In this document: positions 21,027 through 29,249 of the stretch, in pieces
Layout: every line of letters begins with the position of its first letter
Numbering within the stretch: the first letter of the stretch is position 1
Origin: Nonomuraea longispora
GTDB taxonomy: Bacteria > Actinomycetota > Actinomycetes > Streptosporangiales > Streptosporangiaceae
DNA: 32,600 nt
Direction of reading: 5' to 3'
Assembly: GCF_004348345.1 (NCBI RefSeq)
Contig: NZ_SMJZ01000090.1
Location: 1 to 32,600 of the forward strand
The notes under the pieces: model-generated
What the model was told of the DNA's origin: nothing
The model's database searches: none
Seen by the model: only the letters and a program-made list of their open reading frames with translations
Made by a program: the position numbers and the translations under genes

Positions 21027-22672
21027 CCGGAACGGAGATCCCTGACATGCCCGTCCCCGCCCGTGAGGCGCTCGTGACGATCGACACCCGCCACCCGGAG
21101 GGCCGCATCGACGACGACGTCTACGGCCACTTCCTGGAGTCCGCCTTCTTCGGCAACATCGAGGGCGGGGTGTTCGACGAAGGATCGCCGCTGTCCGTCG
21201 ACGAGCCCGGCCTGCTCCAAGGCGTGCGCGCCGACGTGCTGGAGCTCTGCCGCGAGCTGGCCCCCGGCCCCATCCGCTGGCCGGGGGGCAACTTCACCTC
21301 GGCCTACCACTGGGAGGACGGCGTCGGCCCGCGCGAGACCCGGCCCCGGCGGCTGGAGCTGGCCTGGGGCGGGCTCGAGAGCAACCGCTTCGGCACCGAC
21401 GAGTTCCTGGCCTGGTGCGAGGCCGTCGGCGCGGAGCCGTACCTGGTGCACTCCTGCCGGGACGTCGACGAGGCGGTGCGCTGGGTCGAGTACACCAACG
21501 CCGCCCAGGAGACCGCGCTCACCGCCCGGCGTGCCCGCAACGGGCACGCCGAGCCGTGGAAGGTGAAGTACTGGGGCGTGGGCAACGAGGTCTACGGCCC
21601 GTGGCAGATGGGCCACCGCACGGCCGAGGAGTACGCCGCCGCGGCCCGGGAGCACGCCAGGTTCATGCGCCTGGTCGACCCGGACATCCGCCTGATCGGC
21701 GTCGGCATCCCCTGGCAGCAGGAGAAGTGGACGCGCCCGCTGCTGCGGCAGGCGGGCCACCTGTTCGACCACCTCTCCCTCCACCTGTACGGCGCCGCCA
21801 CCCACCTGTGGACGGGTGACGACTACGACGACGTCGTCGCCCAGTCCCTGTTCTTCGAACGGGAGATGAACACCTACGCGCAGCTCGTGACCGCGCTCGC
21901 CGCCGAGGCCGGCCTGGACCGCCCGCCCGCGCTCGCGCTCGACGAGTGGAACATGCGCCACCTGGAGCCCGCCGCCTGGCCCGATCCGCTGCCCGGCGAC
22001 GACGGCGGCATCGCCCCGCGCGAGCTCCCCGACGTGCCGCCCGCCGACCGGCCGGGCCCCGTACGCGTGAACCGGTGGAGCCCCCGGACGGTCGGCGACC
22101 TCGTCTTCTACGCCGGGGTGTTCCATGCCATCCACCGCACCGTGGGCCTGCCCGCGCCGGTGAGCATGGCCAACCCGGTGAACCTGGTCAACGCCAACGG
22201 CGTGATCGTCGCCCGCCCCGGCGGCGCCGTGCGCTCGGCCATCTACCACGTCTGGCACCTCTACCGGCACCACCTGGGCCGGACCGTGCTGCCGTCGCGG
22301 GTGGACGGTCCGGCGCGGTCGGCGGCGGTCCGGCTCGGCGACAACCGAGGGCCGGACGGCCGCCTGCTCACCGAGCCCATGACCGTCCCCTACATCGACG
22401 TGTCGGCCACCCGCGCCGACGACGGTTCCGTACGGGTCGCGGTCGTCAACCGGCACCGCGACGAGACCGTACGCCTGCGGATCGTCCTCGACGGAGCCGC
22501 CGCGGACACCCCCAGGAGCGCGCGGGTCCGCACCCTCGGGGCCGGCGACCCGCACGCGATCAACACTCTCGCGGACCCTGACGCGGTCGGGGTGCGCGAC
22601 CTCGGGCAGGTCGAGGCGAGCGACGGAACGTGGGCCGCCGGGCCGCACTCGGTGACCGTGCTGGCCTTCTGA
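21023..22672 (+). CDS. Alpha-L-arabinofuranosidase, glycoside hydrolase family 51
   Basis: Retaining exo-glycosidase of 549 residues that removes terminal arabinofuranose from arabinan, arabinoxylan or arabino-oligosaccharides. There is no signal peptide, so it acts in the cytoplasm on imported oligosaccharides. GH51 hallmarks are GHFLESAFFGNIEGGVFDEGS at about 35-55, RWPGGNF at 85-91 with YHWEDGVGPR after it, acid/base Glu189 in WGVGNEVYGPWQ, and nucleophile Glu308 in ALDEWNM. A C-terminal beta-sandwich follows from about residue 380. It starts at ATG 21023 in an ATGA overlap with the permease stop; a second ATG at 21047 is possible. This enzyme gives the best clue to the locus substrate. 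Confidence 0.95.
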   Translation: MTGTEIPDMPVPAREALVTIDTRHPEGRIDDDVYGHFLESAFFGNIEGGVFDEGSPLSVDEPGLLQGVRADVLELCRELAPGPIRWPGGNFTSAYHWEDGVGPRETRPRRLELAWGGLESNRFGTDEFLAWCEAVGAEPYLVHSCRDVDEAVRWVEYTNAAQETALTARRARNGHAEPWKVKYWGVGNEVYGPWQMGHRTAEEYAAAAREHARFMRLVDPDIRLIGVGIPWQQEKWTRPLLRQAGHLFDHLSLHLYGAATHLWTGDDYDDVVAQSLFFEREMNTYAQLVTALAAEAGLDRPPALALDEWNMRHLEPAAWPDPLPGDDGGIAPRELPDVPPADRPGPVRVNRWSPRTVGDLVFYAGVFHAIHRTVGLPAPVSMANPVNLVNANGVIVARPGGAVRSAIYHVWHLYRHHLGRTVLPSRVDGPARSAAVRLGDNRGPDGRLLTEPMTVPYIDVSATRADDGSVRVAVVNRHRDETVRLRIVLDGAAADTPRSARVRTLGAGDPHAINTLADPDAVGVRDLGQVEASDGTWAAGPHSVTVLAF

Positions 22673-22691
22673 GGCTGGCAGGCTGGGGGCC

Positions 22692-23237
22692 ATGCGGTTC
22701 CGGGTACGCGAGTTCGAGCTGGCCCTGATGCACCGGATGCGCGACCTCAACGCCGGCCGGGTGGAGGACGCGCTCGCCGCCATGGGCGCGTCCAGGGCCG
22801 AGGTGCGGGCCGCGCACGCCCACTGGACCCGGCTCGCCCACGCGGCCCGCGCCCCCAAGGGAGCGGCGGTGTTCCGGATGGCGCTGGGCCCGCCCCACCA
22901 CGCGGGCCCGCGCGCGTTCGGCAGCCTGACGTGCGACGTGCACCGGTGGGCCCTGCCGTCGTGGCCGGGCCTGGAGTTCGAGGTGCTGACAGGGCCGGGG
23001 GGCGAGGTCTGGAGCCAGTGGTTCGTCCGGCCCGGCGGCGGCGTGCGACTGGCCTTCGCGGACCTCACGCCCTGGGCGTGCGTCGTCGCCGACGTGGGCA
23101 CCAGTTTCCCCGGTGCCGTCCCGCTGGAGGGGCAGGCGCCGCACCACTGGGCGGTCGGGTTCACCCACGCGGGCACGGCGTACCGTGCCCGCTTCGTGTA
23201 CGGCCTCTACCAGCGTCTCGATCGGCCGGACGGCTGA
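22692..23237 (+). CDS. Conserved-looking hypothetical protein at the end of the arabinoside operon
   Basis: I do not recognise this 181-residue protein. It is predicted soluble, with no signal peptide or membrane helix. The N-terminal ~50 residues are helical and charged (RVREFELALMHRMRDLNAGRV). The remainder is rich in Trp, His, Gly and Pro with alternating hydrophobics, suggesting a beta-rich domain. GGGG (22686-22689 region) precedes ATG 22692, which is 19 nt after the GH51 stop, so it probably belongs to the operon. Its codon use matches its neighbours. A sugar-metabolic or accessory role is a guess from position only. Confidence 0.75.
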   Translation: MRFRVREFELALMHRMRDLNAGRVEDALAAMGASRAEVRAAHAHWTRLAHAARAPKGAAVFRMALGPPHHAGPRAFGSLTCDVHRWALPSWPGLEFEVLTGPGGEVWSQWFVRPGGGVRLAFADLTPWACVVADVGTSFPGAVPLEGQAPHHWAVGFTHAGTAYRARFVYGLYQRLDRPDG

Positions 23238-23276
23238 GCGCCCACAAGAGCAGCCCGCCGGCGGGGGGACGCGGCG

Positions 23277-24251
23277 CTATGCCGCGACGCCGGACTCCTT
23301 GGCCGCGCGCTCGATGGCCGCCAACTCCTCGTGGGTGAAGCCGAGGTTGTCGACGGCGGCCACGTTCGCCTCCAGCTGCTCGGGGCTGGACGCGCCCACG
23401 AGCACCGAGGTGATGCGCGGGTCACGCAGCGCCCAGGCGAGCGACAGCTGGGCCACCGTCTGGCCGCGCGCCTCGGCGAGTGCGGACAGCGAACGTACGA
23501 ACGTCAGCACCTCCGGCGTCACCCGGTCCGCCGTGAGGAAACGCCCCTCGGCGGCGCGCGAGTCGGCGGGGATGCCGTCGAGGTAACGGTCGGTCAGCAG
23601 GCCCTGCGCCAGCGGCGAGTAGACCACGCAGCCGACGCCCTGCTCCTCGAGCACCCCGAGCAGGGAGTCCTCGATGCCCCGGTTGAGCAGGGAGTAGGAC
23701 GGCTGGTGCACCAGCAGCGGGGTGCCGAGCTCGCGCAGCAGGCGGGCGGCCTGGGCGGTGCGCTCGGGGGAGAAGTTGGAGACGCCGACGTAGAGCACGC
23801 GACCGGTGCGGACCATGTGGTCGAGCGTGGCCATCTGCTCTTCGAGCGGGGTGCCGGGGTCGTCGCGGTGCAGGTAGAAGATGTCGACGAAGTCGAGGCC
23901 GAGCCTCTCCAGCGACCGGTCGAGGGTGGCGAGCAGGTGCTTGCGGGAGTTGCCCATGCCGTACGGGCCGTCCCACATGGGGTTGCTGCCCTTGGTGGTG
24001 ACCACGACCTCGTCACGCAGGGACCGGGGGAAGATCCGGCCGAACGTGGACTCGGCGGCCCCCAGCGGAGGGCCGTACCGGTCGGCGATGTCGAAGTGGG
24101 TGATGCCGAGATCGAGCGCCTTGTGCAGGATCGTGCGCTGGCTGTCGAGCGGCTTGCCTCCGCCGAAGTTGTGCCACAGGCCGAGTGACACGGCGGGGAG
24201 CAGGAGACCGCTGCGGCCGCACCTTCTGTACGGCTGGCGTTCGTAGTCCAA
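23277..24251 (-). CDS. Aldo/keto reductase (YghZ/Kv-beta-like, AKR14-type)
   Basis: NADPH-dependent oxidoreductase of 324 residues with a TIM-barrel fold. The start MDYERQPYRRCGRSGLLLPA and SLGLWHNFGG are characteristic of the L-glyceraldehyde-3-phosphate reductase group related to Kv-channel beta subunits. Catalytic residues are seen as Asp54 and Tyr59 in THFDIADRYG, Lys87 in VVTTKGSN and His127 in FYLHRDDP. The start is a TTG at 24249-24251, preceded 6 nt upstream by GGAAGG; no closer ATG exists. It converges on the small hypothetical gene and is monocistronic. A LacI-like palindrome 30 nt upstream suggests sugar-responsive control, so reduction of a sugar-derived aldehyde is plausible. Methylglyoxal detoxification is the alternative. 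Confidence 0.93.
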   Translation of the reverse strand: MDYERQPYRRCGRSGLLLPAVSLGLWHNFGGGKPLDSQRTILHKALDLGITHFDIADRYGPPLGAAESTFGRIFPRSLRDEVVVTTKGSNPMWDGPYGMGNSRKHLLATLDRSLERLGLDFVDIFYLHRDDPGTPLEEQMATLDHMVRTGRVLYVGVSNFSPERTAQAARLLRELGTPLLVHQPSYSLLNRGIEDSLLGVLEEQGVGCVVYSPLAQGLLTDRYLDGIPADSRAAEGRFLTADRVTPEVLTFVRSLSALAEARGQTVAQLSLAWALRDPRITSVLVGASSPEQLEANVAAVDNLGFTHEELAAIERAAKESGVAA

Positions 24252-24280
24252 GGGTGTCCTTCCTGGGTGACGCGAAGCAG

Positions 24281-24293
24281 TGAAACGTTTTAC
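24281..24293 (-). promoter_or_regulatory. LacI-family-like operator upstream of aldo/keto reductase
   Basis: TGAAACGTTTTAC centres on the perfect palindrome AAACGTTT with a central CpG, and resembles the TGAAACGTTTCA-type sites of many LacI-family regulators. It differs from O1-O3 in this window, so another repressor is likely. It lies in the leader, 30 nt before the TTG start. Confidence 0.55.
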
Positions 24294-24671
24294 GCAGCCA
24301 AGTTAAGCACTTTCTCCCTCTCGCCCGCCTCGCCCCGCGCGGCGGAGGACGGCGGAACCGTTTTTTACCGTGCGCGTCCCAGGTCGGCCGCCGGGCGGCG
24401 GTCCCACCAGCCCGGGCGGGCCACTGGGCGGGTCGTCGTGCGGGGGGCGGCCATGGTGTGGGTGGCCCGGCGTGCCGAAACCGATCCTGGGGTCCTCTTG
24501 GCCATTGCGCCATCCGGTCTTCCCGTCACGTCATCACTACCGGGCGAGAACCGTAGCAACACCCCCGAACGCTTCAGACATGCTGGAAGTCTCCTCATCC
24601 GCTTTACGTGATCTTTCGGGGCCCGCTGGTTGAGTGACCACCGCGACGTTGATCGATCCCTCGGAGGCATC
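24294..24671. other. Intergenic region, no gene supported
   Basis: About 380 bp separate the divergent reductase and secreted-protein genes. Short ORFs on both strands lack ribosome sites and coding bias. A T6 run at 24361-24366 and a short IR (TGGC near 24499, GCCA near 24509) are visible. No convincing promoter hexamers are seen for the gene at 24672 apart from its GGAGG ribosome site (24663-24667). Confidence 0.5.
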
Positions 24672-25433
24672 ATGAAGGCGAAGATCGCACTGGCCGCTCT
24701 GACCGCGCTCGTGTCCCTTCCCGCTCTGGCGACGCCCGCGTACGCCCATCCCGCCGACCCCGCGCCGGGCGGGCCGCAACGGCCCCACGAGGCGGACGTC
24801 GAGGGCACCCGCAACATCGACTCCCTGTCGGTGACGGCGACCGCGGGCCCGGGCCACAGTGTGACCCTCGCATGGGACCGCCGCAGCCGCGCCGAGACCG
24901 GGCAGGTGCCCGCGGGCGCCAGGCGGTTCGTGTTCCTGTTCGACCGGTCGGTGCGGTTCAACCCGGACGCCTTCCCCACCTGCGACCGCGCCCTCATCGA
25001 GGAGAAGGGCGCCGCCGCCTGCCCGGACGGCTCCCAGGTGGGTAGCGGGCTGGCCGAGTACGCCACCGGGGAGCCGCGCGAGGTGCTCGCCTTCAACACC
25101 CGGATCGGCCGCACGCCCGGCGTGCTGGTCGTGCTGCCCTCCACCGGCGTGGTGCTGGAGCAGACCATGGAACGTGTCTCGCACCCGTACCGCGAGCACT
25201 ACCGGTGGGCACTGGACGAGATCCTCCCGCCGAACGACACCCCGCCGCAGGAGCGCGCCGGCACCACCAGGTTCCGGTTGTCGTTCGGCGCCACCCGCGA
25301 GCACCACGGCCGCACCGTCGGCTTCGTGGAGTCCACGGCCAGGCCCGGGTCGGCGCTGAGGTTCGGGTTGTGGAGCGAGTTCGTCACCGGGCAGGTGCTG
25401 GTGCCGGTCGCCAAGGCGCGGCTCGGCCGCTGA
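24672..25433 (+). CDS. Secreted conserved hypothetical protein
   Basis: Exported protein of 253 residues; function unknown. The signal peptide MKAKIALAALTALVSLPALA continues to a likely cleavage after AYA near residue 26. The mature protein has no membrane anchor. Two cysteines close together, in FPTCDRALIEEKGAAACPDGS at about 101-121, could form a disulphide. The CPDGSQVGSGLAEY segment recalls a pattern in other actinobacterial secreted proteins of unknown function. The sequence is otherwise beta-strand-like. ATG 24672 has GGAGG 4 nt upstream; the in-frame TTG at 24630 is not favoured. It converges with the helicase gene across an 18-nt gap. Confidence 0.82.
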   Translation: MKAKIALAALTALVSLPALATPAYAHPADPAPGGPQRPHEADVEGTRNIDSLSVTATAGPGHSVTLAWDRRSRAETGQVPAGARRFVFLFDRSVRFNPDAFPTCDRALIEEKGAAACPDGSQVGSGLAEYATGEPREVLAFNTRIGRTPGVLVVLPSTGVVLEQTMERVSHPYREHYRWALDEILPPNDTPPQERAGTTRFRLSFGATREHHGRTVGFVESTARPGSALRFGLWSEFVTGQVLVPVAKARLGR

Positions 25434-25451
25434 GCGTCTGACGCCGTCACC

Positions 25452-27569
25452 TCAATCGGCGGTGTCACCGCGGTCGAGCAGGCGGCGCTGCTCCTCCTCG
25501 ACCACCTGACGGGCGAGGGTCTGCTCCGAGATGTCGACGGCGTCCGCCGCCGACTCGGCCAGGTCGCTGCGCCGGGCGTAGGCGTCGAAGAGCCGCGACT
25601 TGCGGTGCAGGATGTTCAGCATGCGCTGGTCGACCGAGTCGACGGTGAGCAGCCGGTGCACCTGCACCTTGCGCACCTGTCCCATCCGGTGGGCACGGCC
25701 GATCGCCTGGTTCTCCATGCTCGGCTTGACCTGCGGCTCGCACAGGATCACGACGGAGGCAGCCTGCAGGTTGAGCCCCACCCCGCCGGCCTGCACCTGG
25801 CTGAGCAGCACCGCGTGCCCCTTGGCCGCGGTGAACTCGTCGACCACCTGCTGCCGGCGCGCGGCGCCGACGTCGCCCGACAGCGGCCCGTGCGCACGGC
25901 CGTCCAGTTCCGCCTGTACGCAGGCGAGCACCGCGCGGAAGTAGGAGAACACGACCACCTTGAGCCCGTTGGCCTCGGCGTCCTCGACGAGTTCGAGCAG
26001 GCGCTTCAACTTGGCCGAGGTGGCGGGCTCGGCGTAGGCGGCGCGGCGCATGGCCATGAAGTTGCCGTCGGCCACGGCCCGCCGGTAGGCGGTGAAGTCG
26101 GCGCCGCTGAACTCCACCCACTCGTCCGCGTCGACCCGGTCGGGCAGCTCGGCCAGCACGTCCTGCTGGTTGCGCCGCAGGTAGACGGGCGCGACCGCCT
26201 TCCTGAACGCCTGCGCACCCGCCACCATGTCGCTGTTGCGCAGGGCGGCGGCCAGCTCGGGCCGCAGATAGGAGACCAGGACGCGGAAGTCCTCGACGCG
26301 GTTCTCCATCGGGGTGCCGGTCAGGAAGAGCACGCGGTCGACGCGCCCGCACCATGAGGCGACCGTCTGGGACCGCTTGGCCTGGGGGTTCTTGACGTAG
26401 TGGGCCTCGTCCACGACGAGCAGGCCGGGCACGGCCTTGGTATCGAGCCGGTGGAGGCTGTCGAGGGTGGCCACGGCGACGCCGCCCTGCCGCTCCCACT
26501 CCTGCTGGGCCGCGAGCCGGTCGGGCCCGTGCAGCGGGTGGGCGCGCAGGGTGCTGCGCGACTCGACCTCACGCACCCAGTTGATGAGCACGCTCGTGGG
26601 GCACGTCACCAGGAAGTGCGTCGCCCCTTTCGCCGCGAGGTGCGCCATCACGGCGATGGCCTCGATCGACTTGCCCAGGCCCATCTCGTCGCCGATGATC
26701 ACCCGTTCCTGGGCGAGGGCGAAGCGGGCGCCGAACGCCTGGTAGCCGCGGAGCGACACCCGGCGGCGGGTGTCGTCGAGCGGCTGCCCGCCGACCTTGG
26801 CCGCGAGGTCGCCGGGCAGCGAGGTCTCGCCCGTCGGCAGGGGTTCGCCGGCGAGCTCGGTCAGCAGGCCGAAGTATTCGGGGGAGCGGGACTCGAAGTC
26901 GGTCCACGCCTCCAGGTCGGACGCGGGCGGGCGCAGCAGGTCGGTGGTGACCTGGGCGAGCAGCAGCGGCGTCTCCTGGGAGGTGTCGAGCAGCCCGGAG
27001 ATCTCGGCCAGCGCGTCGCGCGCTTGCTGGCGCCGCTTGGGCAGCGTGAACCACATGCGCAGGCGGCTGCGCGCCGGCCGGGCCGCGGCCAGCAGCGGCC
27101 CCAGCCGCCCCTCCAGGTCGCGGGCGGCATCGAGGGCGCGCGGCAGGTCGGGGCCCACCCGCACCAGGCCGTGCAGGGCGATCACGAGGTCGGTGACCGC
27201 CTGGTCGTGGTGCTCGACGTCGATGCGCACGCTCGCGGCGTCGGCCGCCGCCCGCTCGAGCTGGCGTGCGGCCGCGTGGATGTGGCCGGCCGTGCGCGCG
27301 CCGATCCCCGGCAGTAACTGCAGCCGGTACGCCGAGGCCTCCAGCACCTGCCGCACCGTGGTGTATCCGGAACTCTCCAGCGTGGCGACCCGCAGCCGGC
27401 CGTCGGTGACGTCTTTCAGACGGGAGATCGGGACCGACTCCAGCTGCGCTCTGGCCGCGTCGAGACGGACCTTGTCGAGGGCGGCCGCGGCCTTCCGGTG
27501 CACGACGGTGTGCTCGCCCAGCAACGCGCGTGCGGCGGCGAGCAGACGGTCCGCGTCACGGAGTTCCAC
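25452..27569 (-). CDS. SNF2-family DEAD/DEAH helicase with helix-hairpin-helix element
   Basis: Superfamily 2 ATP-dependent DNA translocase of 705 residues. The first ~270 residues include a helix-hairpin-helix-like segment LLPGIGARTAGHIH at about 85-98, which would bind DNA non-specifically. The SNF2 motor follows: motif I GDEMGLGKS at 293-301, motif II DEAH at 387-390 and motif III LTGTPMENRVEDF near 416-428. The C-terminal lobe carries LLSQVQAGGVGLNLQAA and motif VI QAIGRAHRMGQ. The GTG start at 27567-27569 is the first plausible one and lacks a strong ribosome site. It is a single gene. Its partner and role (repair, recombination or defence) cannot be told; no nuclease or methylase is adjacent, so I do not call a defence system. 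It is divergent from the nickel operon. Confidence 0.92.
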   Translation of the reverse strand: MELRDADRLLAAARALLGEHTVVHRKAAAALDKVRLDAARAQLESVPISRLKDVTDGRLRVATLESSGYTTVRQVLEASAYRLQLLPGIGARTAGHIHAAARQLERAAADAASVRIDVEHHDQAVTDLVIALHGLVRVGPDLPRALDAARDLEGRLGPLLAAARPARSRLRMWFTLPKRRQQARDALAEISGLLDTSQETPLLLAQVTTDLLRPPASDLEAWTDFESRSPEYFGLLTELAGEPLPTGETSLPGDLAAKVGGQPLDDTRRRVSLRGYQAFGARFALAQERVIIGDEMGLGKSIEAIAVMAHLAAKGATHFLVTCPTSVLINWVREVESRSTLRAHPLHGPDRLAAQQEWERQGGVAVATLDSLHRLDTKAVPGLLVVDEAHYVKNPQAKRSQTVASWCGRVDRVLFLTGTPMENRVEDFRVLVSYLRPELAAALRNSDMVAGAQAFRKAVAPVYLRRNQQDVLAELPDRVDADEWVEFSGADFTAYRRAVADGNFMAMRRAAYAEPATSAKLKRLLELVEDAEANGLKVVVFSYFRAVLACVQAELDGRAHGPLSGDVGAARRQQVVDEFTAAKGHAVLLSQVQAGGVGLNLQAASVVILCEPQVKPSMENQAIGRAHRMGQVRKVQVHRLLTVDSVDQRMLNILHRKSRLFDAYARRSDLAESAADAVDISEQTLARQVVEEEQRRLLDRGDTAD

Positions 27570-27662
27570 TGGACCCAGGATGCCGTAGCCAAGGTTGCGA
27601 CCGTGTAACGGCCCGCGCGGGCGAACCGTGGCACGGGCTCCCTATGCGGCGCGCGCACCACT

Positions 27663-27681
27663 ATTGCAACCTACTTGCAAT
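27663..27681. promoter_or_regulatory. Nur box (nickel-responsive regulator site)
   Basis: ATTGCAA-CCTAC-TTGCAAT is a perfect inverted repeat, and its core TTGCAA-N5-TTGCAA is identical to the Nur box described for the nickel-sensing Fur-family regulator of Streptomyces. It overlaps the promoter of the ABC operon: a -10-like TAATAT follows at 27682-27687. Repression by nickel-loaded Nur is expected from the family. It lies about 94 bp from the helicase start and could affect that gene too, though less directly. Confidence 0.85.
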
Positions 27682-27710
27682 TAATATTCACTCGCTTTAA
27701 GGTCGCCAGC

Positions 27711-29249
27711 ATGAAGCGAAGATCCGCGCTGTTCGGGGTGTTCGTCCTGGCGTTGACCGCGTGCTCGGCTCCCTCGCAGCCCGCCCCGGCCGCGCAGGAC
27801 ACCGTCGTGCTGGGCCTGAGTTCGGAGCCCGACGCGCTCAACCCGGTCCTCGGTTACGCCCCGGACGGCGGCTCGCTGATGTTCGACGGGCTCGTACGGC
27901 GCACGCCCGACCTGAAGGTGCAGCCCGCCCTGGCCGAGTCGCTGCCCGAGGCGGAGGGGAAGAAGGTGGAGTTCACCCTGCGCCAGGGGGTCACGTTCCA
28001 CGACGGCAGGCCGCTGACCAGCGCGGACGTCGTCTACACCTACGAGCAGGTGCTGAAGTCCGGCAACAACTCGCCGATCAGGGGCGACTACGCCGCCATC
28101 GACAAGGTCGACGCGCCCGACGAGCGCACGGTCGTCTTCCACCTCAAGTACCCCTACGCGCCCATCGTGCAGCGGGCCACGCTCGGCATCGTTCCCGACA
28201 AATCCGATTTGTCCGGCAAGCCGGTAGGGACCGGCCCGTACGCGTTCGTGTCCTGGACCAAGGGCGACAAGATCGCGCTCAAGGCCAACGAGCGCTACTG
28301 GGGCGACGTACCGGCCGTCAAGAACCTGGTGCTCGCGTACACCACGGACGACAACGCGAGGGCGACCAGGATGGCGGCGGGCGAGTACACCGCGACGGAA
28401 CTGCCGCCCAAGGCGGTCGCCCGCTTCAGGGACCAGCCGGGCGTGACCGTCCACGAGGCGCCCAGCGCCGACTACCGGGGCGTCATGTTCCCGATGGACC
28501 AGCCCGTGACCGGCGACCTGGCCGTCCGCAGGGCGCTCAGCCTGGCCGTCGACCGCTCCGCGATGGTGTCGGCGATCCTCGCGGGAGCGGGCGCTCCCGC
28601 GTTCGGGCCGATCGCGCCCGGCACCGGCTGGCACGACCCCTCCGTCACCGGCTCCGCGCAACCCGACCGGGCCGAGGCCGCGGCGACGCTGGAGGCGGCC
28701 GGCTGGAAGGCGGGCGCCGACGGCATCAGGACCAAGGACGGCACGGCCGCCAGGTTCACGCTGATGTACCCGGCCGGCGACTCGCTGCGCAAGGATCTCG
28801 CCCTCGCCGTCGCCTCCGACGCCAAACAGGTGGGCATCGACGTGCGGCTCGCCGGGCTCGACTGGGACGCCATCGACCAGCGCATGGCCAAGGACGCACT
28901 GATCATGGGGTACGGCACCCCGTACGACCCCGACTACACCAACTACGAGCTGTTCCACTCCTCCTACGCCGGCCAGGGCTACTTCAATCCCGGCCGGTAC
29001 GACAACCCCGAGATGGACCGGCTGCTCGACGCCGGCCGCCGAACGTCCGACCGGGCCGCCCGCGAGAAGACGTACCAGGAGGTGCAGCGGCTCATCCGCG
29101 ACGACGCCGTCTGGCTGTACCTCGTCTACCTGAAGCACACCTACGTCGTCCGCGGCGGCTGGAGCGGGCTGCGGATCGGCGTCGAGGCGCACGAGCACTC
29201 CACCGGCGGACTGCTCGGCACGGTCGTGAACTGGAAGCCCGCCTCGTGA
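27711..29249 (+). CDS. nikA: Nickel/peptide ABC importer substrate-binding lipoprotein (NikA-type)
   Basis: Family 5 solute-binding protein (SBP_bac_5) of 512 residues. The lipoprotein signal has MKRR, a hydrophobic core and lipobox LTAC with Cys18. The family pattern is clear: SEPDALNPVLGY at the start, GVTFHDGRPLTSADVVYTYE, GTGPYAFVSWTKGDKIALKANERYWG, and YDNPEMDRLLDAGRRTSD near the end. ATG 27711 has AAGG 8 nt upstream; an earlier in-frame start at 27675 lies inside the Nur box. The fold alone cannot separate nickel-chelate from oligopeptide binding. The Nur box in the promoter is the reason for choosing nickel. It is first of five genes with coupled translation. Confidence 0.9.
   Translation: MKRRSALFGVFVLALTACSAPSQPAPAAQDTVVLGLSSEPDALNPVLGYAPDGGSLMFDGLVRRTPDLKVQPALAESLPEAEGKKVEFTLRQGVTFHDGRPLTSADVVYTYEQVLKSGNNSPIRGDYAAIDKVDAPDERTVVFHLKYPYAPIVQRATLGIVPDKSDLSGKPVGTGPYAFVSWTKGDKIALKANERYWGDVPAVKNLVLAYTTDDNARATRMAAGEYTATELPPKAVARFRDQPGVTVHEAPSADYRGVMFPMDQPVTGDLAVRRALSLAVDRSAMVSAILAGAGAPAFGPIAPGTGWHDPSVTGSAQPDRAEAAATLEAAGWKAGADGIRTKDGTAARFTLMYPAGDSLRKDLALAVASDAKQVGIDVRLAGLDWDAIDQRMAKDALIMGYGTPYDPDYTNYELFHSSYAGQGYFNPGRYDNPEMDRLLDAGRRTSDRAAREKTYQEVQRLIRDDAVWLYLVYLKHTYVVRGGWSGLRIGVEAHEHSTGGLLGTVVNWKPAS

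Noticed and set aside
20822..23176. Antisense open frame of about 780 codons over permease, GH51 and the hypothetical gene
   Set aside because: Shadow of three plus-strand genes with recognised motifs or coupled starts.
24370..24633. Plus-strand ORF of 87 codons in the 24.3-24.6 kb gap
   Set aside because: No ribosome site, Gly/Pro/Arg-rich composition typical of chance GC-rich frames, and no recognisable feature.
25452..27569. SNF2 helicase as part of a phage defence system
   Set aside because: No nuclease, methylase or other defence partner lies beside it; neighbours are a secreted protein and a metal importer.
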